NCBI GenBank assembly: GCA_965229355.1
Contig: OZ245869.1
Location: 1,302,001-1,366,000 of the forward strand
DNA from: GCA-2737725 sp965229355
GTDB lineage: Bacteria > Pseudomonadota > Alphaproteobacteria > Rhodospirillales > Rhodospirillaceae
Direction of reading: 5' to 3'
DNA: 64,000 nt
Shown: positions 8,793 through 15,875 of the stretch, piece after piece
How positions within the stretch are numbered: the first letter of the stretch is position 1
Layout of the letters: each line of letters begins with the position of its first letter
The notes under the pieces: generated by a model
Seen by the model: the letters and a program-made list of their open reading frames with translations, nothing else
The model's database searches: none
Told to the model about the DNA's origin: nothing
Program-made: the position numbers and the translations under genes

Positions 8793-9419
8793 ATGAACGG
8801 AAAGAAAATCGCACAGCGCGTGTTGATCCCAGCCATCATTGCGCTGGGTACATTGTTGCTGCTCTTGATGTTCATGCCGGGCTTACGCCCCGTGCCAAAG
8901 CCAGCCGTAACAACAGTGCAAGGTACAGCGGCCATTGGCGGCAGCTTTACGTTGGTTGACCAGCGCAGCCAAACCGTCACGTCTGAAAGCCTCAAGGGCA
9001 AATACATTCTGGTGTATTTTGGGTTCACGCATTGCCCGGATATCTGCCCGGTGTCATTACAAACCATCACGCAAGGCTTGGAGATCGCAGGCCCCTTTGG
9101 TGAGAACGTGACACCGATTTTCATCACCGTGGATGCCGCGCGAGACACCCCACAAGCGATGGCCGATTACATTGCAAACTTTCATCCGCGCTTCCTGGCG
9201 CTCACCGGAACACCTGAACAAGTGCGCCAAGCCAGCGATGCGTACCGCGTGTACTTTAAAAAAGCGCAGGAACAAACGCCGGGCGAGTATATGATGGAGC
9301 ACTCTGGCTTCATTTACTTCATGGACGGCGATGGTAAATACGTAACGCACTTCCCCGCCGATGTGACGCCTGAGCAAATTGCAGCACGGCTGCGCCAAGA
9401 ATTCGGATCAAAGCGCTAA
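8793..9419 (+). CDS. SCO1/SenC family copper chaperone
   Basis: Membrane-anchored periplasmic thioredoxin-fold protein that delivers copper to, or reduces, the CuA site of cytochrome c oxidase. After an N-terminal transmembrane helix (about 10-29), the copper-binding CxxxC lies in THCPDICPVS (C81, C85). The distal histidine is H170 in YMMEHSGFIYF. The length of 208 residues is normal. It sits 35 bases after ccmI, consistent with a shared role in respiratory enzyme assembly. Confidence 0.92.
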   Translation: MNGKKIAQRVLIPAIIALGTLLLLLMFMPGLRPVPKPAVTTVQGTAAIGGSFTLVDQRSQTVTSESLKGKYILVYFGFTHCPDICPVSLQTITQGLEIAGPFGENVTPIFITVDAARDTPQAMADYIANFHPRFLALTGTPEQVRQASDAYRVYFKKAQEQTPGEYMMEHSGFIYFMDGDGKYVTHFPADVTPEQIAARLRQEFGSKR

Positions 9420-9440
9420 ACACCTCTTCATTTAAGAACA

Positions 9441-9911
9441 GTGGCTCGAAACCAAGATAAACCCGCGACCGATCAAGACCCCCAGCCGTTCTGGCGCACC
9501 AAAAGCTTGCGCCAAATGGATGACAAAGAGTGGGAAAGTTTGTGCGATGGGTGCGGCAAATGTTGCCTGCACAAAGTGCAGATCAAGGGTATCAAACTTA
9601 AAATCACCAACGTGGCGTGTCGCTTGATGGATATCGACACTGGCCAGTGCACGAATTATCCGCGCCGTAAAACACTGGTGCCGGATTGCGTTGTATTGCG
9701 CCCGGATACTGTGGGGGGCTTGGATTGGTTACCCACCACCTGCGCCTATCGCCTGCTGGATGAAAAGAAAGATTTACCCGAATGGCACCCGCTGATTACG
9801 GGTGACCCCGAGAGCGTACACAAAGCTGGCATTTCGATCCGGGGCCGCGTGATTTCGGAACGCGATGCAGGCGAGCTGATTAAGCACATTGTCCCCTGGA
9901 AGGACTATTGA
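9441..9911 (+). CDS. YcgN/UPF0260-family cysteine cluster protein
   Basis: Cytoplasmic protein of 156 residues with the family's N-terminal cysteine cluster CDGCGKCC (C35, C38, C41, C42) and further cysteines in the middle (CRLMDIDTGQCTNYP). This pattern is thought to bind a metal or Fe-S cluster. The biochemical role of the family is not established. The start is GTG at 9441, since no ATG precedes the conserved PFWRTKSLRQMDDKEWESLCDGCG region. Its TGA shares one base with the next ATG. Confidence 0.85.
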   Translation: MARNQDKPATDQDPQPFWRTKSLRQMDDKEWESLCDGCGKCCLHKVQIKGIKLKITNVACRLMDIDTGQCTNYPRRKTLVPDCVVLRPDTVGGLDWLPTTCAYRLLDEKKDLPEWHPLITGDPESVHKAGISIRGRVISERDAGELIKHIVPWKDY

Positions 9912-10645
9912 TGCTGTTCGGTCCTCTCAAAAAGCCAAGCCCTCAGCGCAAGGATGCAACAGCCTTACTGATGGATGAGGCGTTGGGCAGCCGGATTCGC
10001 ACCGAGATTAATCCACGCGCTCGTCGCATCAGCCTGCGTGTTGATGTTGCCGAAGGCTGCATTGTGTTGGTGCGGCCCACACGGGCCTCCGACAAGTTGG
10101 TGGGCGCGTTCTTGAATGAACAGCGCCGCTGGATTGAAAAGCATCTGGCCACGCTGGCCCCCAAAGAAGCCATCACCGACGGCAGTGTCATTTCACTGCT
10201 GGGGCAAGACGTCACTATTCGCGCGGTCCCTGACGCCAAGCGCGGCGTATGGCGTGAGGCCGCCACGATTCATGTGAGCGGAAACCCAGAGTACTTAAGC
10301 CGCCGTGTACGCGATTTCGTCAAAGAAGATGCCCGCGCCACGTTTGCCGCGTGGGCGCGCGATTTTGCGGCTCAGCTTGGCGTGAAGGTCGCGCGTGTCG
10401 CTGTGCGCGATACCACAACGCGTTGGGGCAGTTGCACGCGCGATGGCAATTTGTCACTCAGCTGGCGTCTGATTTTCGCGCCCGAAGGTGTGGCGCGCTA
10501 TGTGGTGGCGCACGAAGTGGCGCACTTAAAGCACATGAACCACTCGCCGTCGTTTTGGCGGACGGTGGAAACGCTGATGAGCGATATGAAAACACAGCGC
10601 GAATGGCTGCGCACTCATGGCGCAAGCCTACATCGCGTGTTTTAA
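9911..10645 (+). CDS. YgjP-like (DUF45) zinc metallopeptidase
   Basis: M48-like metal-dependent hydrolase of the YgjP/DUF45 family. The zinc site HEVAH is at residues 201-205 with H211 in HMNHSPSFW, and the family motif TRWGSC lies at about 170-175. Length is 244 residues from ATG at 9911; a TTG one codon upstream is possible but unlikely. There is no signal peptide, so it is cytoplasmic. It is translationally coupled to the preceding gene (TGATG). The substrate is unknown. Confidence 0.88.
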   Translation: MLFGPLKKPSPQRKDATALLMDEALGSRIRTEINPRARRISLRVDVAEGCIVLVRPTRASDKLVGAFLNEQRRWIEKHLATLAPKEAITDGSVISLLGQDVTIRAVPDAKRGVWREAATIHVSGNPEYLSRRVRDFVKEDARATFAAWARDFAAQLGVKVARVAVRDTTTRWGSCTRDGNLSLSWRLIFAPEGVARYVVAHEVAHLKHMNHSPSFWRTVETLMSDMKTQREWLRTHGASLHRVF

Positions 10646-10654
10646 ATCAGATCT

Positions 10655-11383
10655 TTAGCGCGCAGCGATTTTGCGTTCGCTGCTGCCGATACTGCCGGGC
10701 GTTGCTTGGCCCAGACTTGCAGTTTTGCGTTCAGCCTTGAAGTCAGCAAACGCATTCAAACGCTCCACGAACGGCTTACGCTTGGGTTGATCGCCGATTT
10801 CCATCGGCTCGCGGTAAAACACGTGCGTGCCAATGATCGTGGTGGATTCGTACCCCAACGCCCACGACGGACGTGTGAAGTCAGCGTGGTACCACAGGGC
10901 ACCATCGGTCGGATCGGGGATCGCTGAATCTTTTTGCAGAACAGCGGCGGCGATCTTCAACGAATCACGCCACACTTTCGGATCGTACGGCGCATCGGCT
11001 TTGCCATCGCAATACCACGAGAATTGGCAGCGATGCAGAGCGCCACTGACGCGGCTTTGCTTCACGACATCGCAAATGTTTGAGGGATAGCGCGGATCCA
11101 TTGCGCGATTCAAAACAACACGGGCCACAGCGATGCGGCCTGCAATCACTTCACTGCGAGCTTCCCAATAGTCATTGAGCGCCAGGCAGATCAGCTCATC
11201 TTTAGAAACAACAATGCTGGACAGATCGATTTGAAGGTCGTCGGGGATATCGTTGGCGTAGACTAAAGCGGGATTAAGGGCGGAAAAGAAAGCTGCCACT
11301 GTGGCGGCGAGAACTCTGAAAAGGCGAGACCATCGGTGGTGCGCAGCCATAAGTCGGCGCGGCATCAGATGCATGAGGGTCAT
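10655..11383 (-). CDS. Cell wall hydrolase, SleB/CwlJ family
   Basis: Secreted peptidoglycan hydrolase (Hydrolase_2 domain). An N-terminal signal sequence (hydrophobic stretch about 22-43 ending VYANDI) precedes the catalytic domain at about residues 65-205. The domain is recognisable by LALNDYWEARSE (containing the catalytic glutamate), GRIAVARVVLNRA, CQFSWYCDG and GALWYHADFTRPSWA. It is 242 residues and convergent with the YgjP-like gene. The region upstream on its strand (11384-11951) is rich in inverted repeats and could be its leader. Confidence 0.88.
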   Translation of the reverse strand: MTLMHLMPRRLMAAHHRWSRLFRVLAATVAAFFSALNPALVYANDIPDDLQIDLSSIVVSKDELICLALNDYWEARSEVIAGRIAVARVVLNRAMDPRYPSNICDVVKQSRVSGALHRCQFSWYCDGKADAPYDPKVWRDSLKIAAAVLQKDSAIPDPTDGALWYHADFTRPSWALGYESTTIIGTHVFYREPMEIGDQPKRKPFVERLNAFADFKAERKTASLGQATPGSIGSSERKIAAR

Positions 11384-11412
11384 GCAATCGCTCCTCTAAA
11401 AGCCAAAACTGT

Positions 11413-11680
11413 AAACGCTGCGGCGTTTCAACGCCGTGACCCATTCTTGGGTTCCGTATGCCGACCCTAAAACTGCTTATCCTGACGCTTTTGGTTTGCA
11501 GGTCCTAAGCAGCCCGAAGAACCTTAACGAGGTGGGTCTTAACAAGACCTTGCCGTTCGCTGGCTCTTTCGTTGAGACGCGGCAGGTTTTCCAAACCGTG
11601 CGGCGCCTTGAGGTAACGCGCGCCGATAAAGTGTCCGGCGCTGGCGGGGCGGATTATCCAGCTAGGTCAGGGTACGGCAA
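11413..11680. ncRNA. Candidate structured RNA or long leader (unassigned)
   Basis: No convincing gene is present, but inverted repeats are dense. They are: AAACGC/GCGTTT (11413-11428), competing with CGGCGTT/AACGCCG (11421-11436); ACCCA/TGGGT (11439-11452); a nested stem CTGCTTA/TAAGCAG (11473-11479, 11506-11512) enclosing CCTG/CAGG (11481-11484, 11499-11502); ACCT/AGGT (11521-11533); GGTCTT/AAGACC (11535-11549); a closing stem TTGCCGT/ACGGCAA (11550-11556, 11674-11680) around GGTTT/AAACC (11585-11597), GGCGC/GCGCC (11602-11624) and GCTGG/CCAGC (11640-11662). I do not recognise it as SRP RNA, RNase P, tmRNA, 6S or a known riboswitch. Strand is undecided: on the minus strand it would be the leader of the cell wall hydrolase. 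Confidence 0.45.
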
Positions 11681-11951
11681 CAAAAATTAACTTTCTTCGT
11701 ATGCTCAGCTATGATTGTTTTCGTTCGATGACAGCTTAAATCGCGTTACGATATTGTGTATTTCGCTTCACTGAGCGGCCAACGAATTATGACAAGATTT
11801 TCGAAACCCTGAAAAACGTTGCGATTTCAATTCGTTGCTTGACGCTGGCCCTGAAAAGGCGCTGAGTCCGAAAAATCGGCCGCTGAGTGGCCGCGGAAGT
11901 CAGTTTTCCACAGAAAAATAGCTTACTTTCGGCACTGCACACACAACAATT
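11681..11951. other. Non-coding stretch upstream of MFS gene
   Basis: AT-richer intergenic DNA without a supported gene. It contains a DnaA-box-like match (TTTTCCACA, 11904-11912) and two similar short segments, TGAGCGGCC near 11773 and TGAGTGGCC near 11884. No clear promoter hexamers could be assigned, although the promoter of the MFS gene must lie here. Confidence 0.3.
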
Positions 11952-13151
11952 ATGGCTCGGAACGCTTCATTCACCACAATAGTAGTGTTGTTGACGATGT
12001 TGGTGGCCCTGGGTCCGACGTCGACTGACCTCTATTTGCCGTCGCTGCCGAGCATTGGTGTGTTCTTTGGCGCCAGCGTTTCGCAAACCCAACTGACACT
12101 CAGTGCGTTCATGGTCGGCTTGTCGGTGGGCACATTATTTTATGGGCCGGTGTCTGATGCCTATGGGCGCAAAGCGCCGATGGTATTGGGCCTTGTTGTC
12201 TTCACCCTGGCCTCGTTCGCGTGTGCTTTTGCCGACACCATCGACCATCTGATTGCCTTGCGATTCGTCTCAGCCGTTGGTGGCTGTGCAACCGGCGTGC
12301 TGACCCGCGCCATGGTGCGCGACATGTTTGCGCGAGAAGAAGCAGCCCGCATCTTCTCGTATATGGGTGGTGCGATGGCGTTGGCTCCGGCGTTGGCGCC
12401 GATTGTCGGCGGCGCTGTGCACATTGCGTTCGGCTGGCACGGACAATTTTATGCGCTGGCGCTGATTGGGTTTGTCTTAACCGTCGCGACATTGTTTGTG
12501 CTGCGCGAAACCAACAAACAGATGAACCCGCAAGCGATCGACCCCGTGCGCTTGATGCGCAACATTGCCTACTTGCTGCGTCACAAAGGCTTTGTGGGTT
12601 TTGCGCTTACAACAGCATTCACCTACGGCGGTTTGTTCAGCTTCATTTCCGGTGGATCGTTTGTGGTGATCGACATCTTGGGTGTTGCGCCTGAGAACTT
12701 TGGTTATTGCTTTATCTTTGTGGCGGCTGGTTTCATCAGTGGCAGCGCTGTCGGTGCGCGCCTGACCAAAAAGCTCGGTATCTTGAAAATGATGCAACTG
12801 GGTGTGTGGATTGGTTTAGCCGCAGGTGTAACGGGCCTGACACTTTCACTGCTGCATATTCAAACCGTGCCTGCGGTGATTGGTCCGGTTGCGTTTGTGT
12901 TTTTTGGGTGCGCACTGGTGTTCCCTAATGCACTCGCGGGCGCACTTGCCCCCTTCCCAGAAATGGCAGGTACGGCCTCAAGCGTGGCAGGTTGCATTCA
13001 GATGGGGACGGGCGCGTTGATTGGCGCGAGCGTGGGCAAGTTACTCGATACCACCACAACGCCGATGTTTGCCGTGATCACGGCCACCACATGCATCGCG
13101 ATGTTGATGTACTATCTCGTCGTACGCCGCACGAAACACGAATATTTGTAA
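11952..13151 (+). CDS. Bcr/CflA-family drug efflux MFS transporter
   Basis: Inner-membrane multidrug:proton antiporter of 399 residues with 12 hydrophobic segments. The Bcr/CflA family pattern is clear: the DLYLPSLP motif in helix 1, the loop motif GPVSDAYGRKAPM (about 65-77) and LRFVSAVGGCATGVLTRAMVRD in helix 4. It is monocistronic by appearance. Its stop codon directly abuts the stop of the convergent PBP gene, with no space for an intergenic terminator. The substrate cannot be told from sequence. Confidence 0.9.
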   Translation: MARNASFTTIVVLLTMLVALGPTSTDLYLPSLPSIGVFFGASVSQTQLTLSAFMVGLSVGTLFYGPVSDAYGRKAPMVLGLVVFTLASFACAFADTIDHLIALRFVSAVGGCATGVLTRAMVRDMFAREEAARIFSYMGGAMALAPALAPIVGGAVHIAFGWHGQFYALALIGFVLTVATLFVLRETNKQMNPQAIDPVRLMRNIAYLLRHKGFVGFALTTAFTYGGLFSFISGGSFVVIDILGVAPENFGYCFIFVAAGFISGSAVGARLTKKLGILKMMQLGVWIGLAAGVTGLTLSLLHIQTVPAVIGPVAFVFFGCALVFPNALAGALAPFPEMAGTASSVAGCIQMGTGALIGASVGKLLDTTTTPMFAVITATTCIAMLMYYLVVRRTKHEYL

Positions 13152-15158
13152 TCACTCGTTTTCAGACGTGGGCTCGGGGACTTTCTCGTCACCAACGATC
13201 GATTCCCAAAACCGGGCAATCAACCCACGCTCATCTTCCAGGCCCGGCAGTTCTTTGCGCTCGTAACCTTTGTGCTCCGCCAACATCACGTCGTGCCAAA
13301 TCCGCGCGGGTAAACCGCCGCCGGTCACGCCCTTCATGAACTTGCCGTCGTCATTGCCAACCCACACACCGGTGATCAGATCTGCCGTGTAGCCCACAAA
13401 CAACGCATCACGGAAATCAGAACTGGTGCCGGTTTTGCCTGCGGCCGGAAAACCGAATTTGGCGGATTTACCGGTCCCGTGTTCGACCACGTTATTCATC
13501 AACCGATTCATGATCGCGACATTTTCTTCAGAAATCACGCGGCCTAAATCGTTCGCTTGGCGCTGATACAAGACCGTGCCATCGCGGTCCGCGATGCTGA
13601 CAATGGCGAACGGAAAGACCGCATAACCCGCATTTGCAAAGGGTACATAGGCTGTTGTCAGTTCCAACAGCGTGACTTCGTTCGAGCCCAAGGCCAGCGA
13701 CAATTCAGGTTTTAGATCCGCCGTGATGCCCAAGCGATGCGCGGTGTTCACCACGGCTTTGGGGCCAACATCTTGCGCCAACCGCACAGCAACCGTGTTG
13801 ATGGATTCCTGAATTGCGTATTCAACAGTGACTGGGCCTTTGTAGTCCCCTGAAAAATTCTTGGGCTTCCAGCCTGAAATATTGATCGGTGCATCCGTCA
13901 CCAAGGTATCGGGCTTGTAGCCTGCATTGAGAGCAGCCAAGTACACGAAGGGTTTAAACGATGAGCCCGGTTGACGTTGGGCTTGTGTGACGCGATTGAA
14001 CTGGCTATCGCCGTAATCTCTGCCCCCCACCATCACACGTACAGCGCCATTGGGCGCAAGCGTGACGATAGCGCCTTGCGTGACTTTTTGCGATTTTTCC
14101 GCCGCTTCGATCTGCTTATCTAAAATGGCTTCTGCTGCTTGTTGCATCGGCCAATTCAGCGTGGTCTTCACCACCAAATCGCGATCTACCGTACCGACAT
14201 ACGATTCCACTTGCGTCAAAATCCAATCGGCAAAGTACCGCGCGCGCTGTGGGCGCACATTGGCCGATGCGGTTTTGAGAATCTGCGCGCCACTTTTTTG
14301 CGCGGCTTTGGCTTGATCGGGCGTCAGCGCGCCGGTCTCCACCATCGTCATCAACACGATCTCAGCACGCTTTTGGGCCAACGCCGGATCAGCCGCCGGG
14401 TTATAGCGCGAAGGCGCTTTCAGAAGGCCTGCGATCACCGCCGATTGGTAGACGCCCAAATCTTTCGCGGACTTATCGAAGTAGCGTTGCGAGGCCGCTT
14501 CAACACCGTATGTGCCTGCGCCCAAATAAACGCGGTTGAGATAGATGCTCAGAATTTCGTCTTTCGTGAAGTTCTGTTCCAGCCACAACGCCAACATCAT
14601 CTCGCGCAATTTGCGCGTCAGGGTGCGTTCCGGCGTGAGGAACAAGTTCTTCGCCACCTGCTGCGTGATGGTCGAGCCGCCCTGTACCATGCCTTGGGCT
14701 TGAGCATTCACGAACACGGCCCGCAACAGCCCGCGCAAATCGATGCCAAAGTGATCGTAGAAGCGGCGATCTTCCACCGACACCACCGCGGCAGGCAGAT
14801 GCTTGGGCAAGTCCTTCAGTGAAACGCTGCGGCCATAGTTATCGCCAAAGCTTGCAAGCTCGGCCCCCGCATCGTCCAAGATCGCGACATTGGGGCGGCG
14901 CGTCAGCGTATTCACATCAATCGGCGGCAATGTAAGGGCTAAGTATGCAACGACAATCAGGCCTGCGATACCAGCCCAGACACCTGCTGCGGCCAAGTTG
15001 GTGGCGATGCGCCACGGCCATGTTTGCGGCGCGCCTGACGTGCCGTAAGCGGCTTTTGCCTTCTTACCGCCGCTTTTCTTCTTGGGCGCTTTTTTCTTTT
15101 TCGGCTTCGGGGCGTCGTTATCGCCATCAAAATCGTTATCGTCGTGAGCGTCTGACAT
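13152..15158 (-). CDS. Class A penicillin-binding protein (transglycosylase/transpeptidase)
   Basis: Bifunctional peptidoglycan synthase, 668 residues. A lysine-rich cytoplasmic N-terminus (about 15-40) precedes one transmembrane helix (about 50-73). The GT51 glycosyltransferase domain follows, with EDRRFYDHFGIDLRG and GGSTITQQVAKN. The transpeptidase domain has the SxxK motif in PGSSFKPFVY, SxN in SINTVAVRLA and KTGTS (KTGTSSDFRDALFVGY). It lacks the large inserted domain of long PBP1a proteins and so resembles the shorter PBP1A/PBP1C-like enzymes. It is convergent with the MFS gene and divergent from the small basic protein. Confidence 0.92.
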   Translation of the reverse strand: MSDAHDDNDFDGDNDAPKPKKKKAPKKKSGGKKAKAAYGTSGAPQTWPWRIATNLAAAGVWAGIAGLIVVAYLALTLPPIDVNTLTRRPNVAILDDAGAELASFGDNYGRSVSLKDLPKHLPAAVVSVEDRRFYDHFGIDLRGLLRAVFVNAQAQGMVQGGSTITQQVAKNLFLTPERTLTRKLREMMLALWLEQNFTKDEILSIYLNRVYLGAGTYGVEAASQRYFDKSAKDLGVYQSAVIAGLLKAPSRYNPAADPALAQKRAEIVLMTMVETGALTPDQAKAAQKSGAQILKTASANVRPQRARYFADWILTQVESYVGTVDRDLVVKTTLNWPMQQAAEAILDKQIEAAEKSQKVTQGAIVTLAPNGAVRVMVGGRDYGDSQFNRVTQAQRQPGSSFKPFVYLAALNAGYKPDTLVTDAPINISGWKPKNFSGDYKGPVTVEYAIQESINTVAVRLAQDVGPKAVVNTAHRLGITADLKPELSLALGSNEVTLLELTTAYVPFANAGYAVFPFAIVSIADRDGTVLYQRQANDLGRVISEENVAIMNRLMNNVVEHGTGKSAKFGFPAAGKTGTSSDFRDALFVGYTADLITGVWVGNDDGKFMKGVTGGGLPARIWHDVMLAEHKGYERKELPGLEDERGLIARFWESIVGDEKVPEPTSENE

Positions 15159-15337
15159 CAGTTTTTCTGAAGTCCGTTTCTGAATGAGTGTGCGTCTAAG
15201 ATGAGTATGATATAGCTGAAGCTTATCGTCGCAGCCTCGTCGTCCCTGATCATGTCGTACCGCTCAATTGCGGCAAAGTGTCGGCGCAGATTGAGATGTG
15301 ATGAATAGCGAACCGAAGCAAACAGAGTGTGAACGTC

Positions 15338-15664
15338 ATGGCGAAAAAACCCAAAAAAGCAGTGAAGTCAAAAAACAAATCGTCAAAAGCGAAGGCCAAG
15401 AAGGCTCCTGCTAAAGCAAAAACAGTACGCGCAAAGTCAAAAGCAAAAGCGAAACGCAGCACTTCAAACCGTACTGAAACCGTGCTGCCGCAAGAGTTGG
15501 AAGCGCGCCTGATGGCCTTAGCAATTCAAATGGATCAGAGCATGGATGCCGTGTTGATCCAGGCTTTGTGCGAGTTTGCCGATGCCTGGGAAGATCATTT
15601 CCGCACGGTGAATGTGATGGTCGAAGAAGATGAGCGCGTGCAAATCGTGGTGAAGCCCGAGTAG
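15338..15664 (+). CDS. Small protein with histone-H1-like basic N-terminus
   Basis: Hypothetical protein of 108 residues. The first 40 or so residues are almost only Lys, Ala, Ser and Arg with an AKAK/KAKA rhythm. A short folded-looking acidic part follows (about 50-108), containing LEARLMALAIQMDQSMDAVLIQALCEFADAWEDHF, which looks helical. The ATG at 15338 is chosen over a GTG three codons earlier. The basic tail suggests nucleic acid or polyanion binding, but I do not recognise the C-terminal part. It is divergent from the PBP gene and ends near a bidirectional terminator. Confidence 0.7.
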   Translation: MAKKPKKAVKSKNKSSKAKAKKAPAKAKTVRAKSKAKAKRSTSNRTETVLPQELEARLMALAIQMDQSMDAVLIQALCEFADAWEDHFRTVNVMVEEDERVQIVVKPE

Positions 15665-15687
15665 TCAACGCTGGCCCCCTGCACATC

Positions 15688-15725
15688 CCTGCATTTGCAG
15701 GAGATTTGCAGGCGCTCACGGGGGG
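15688..15725. repeat. Dispersed GCAGG hairpin motif, copy 1
   Basis: Architecture CCTGC-N4-GCAGG-N6-GCAGG-N7-GGGGGG, with CCTGC/GCAGG forming a 5-bp hairpin with a 4-base loop, then a second GCAGG and a run of six G. The same architecture with identical spacings occurs at 50901-50938, while the spacer bases differ. Both copies lie 3' of a plus-strand gene and both are preceded by a GGCCCC-like run. Confidence 0.6.
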
Positions 15726-15801
15726 AATATGGGGAGAGCCTAGAATAAAAACCGCGATTGCGGGGGATTCTGGGGAAACCCTTAAGCCATTGATATAAAA
15801 T

Positions 15802-15846
15802 AAAAATCCCGCTTCCGGCCTGTAAAGCCAGAAGCGGGATTTTTTT
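15802..15846. terminator. Bidirectional Rho-independent terminator after gyrB
   Basis: A long stem pairs 802-815 with 831-844 (AAAAATCCCGCTTC with GAAGCGGGATTTTT) and continues weakly through GGC/GCC. T-runs occur on both strands. It lies between the convergent ends of gyrB (minus) and the small basic protein gene (plus), so it can serve both. Confidence 0.9.
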
Positions 15847-15875
15847 GTAAATTGGCCGACTTTAAAATAACGAGA

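Noticed and set aside
11436..11690. 84-residue open frame in the structured region
   Set aside because: No good ribosome-binding site or family similarity, and the underlying sequence is dominated by inverted repeats that indicate RNA structure.
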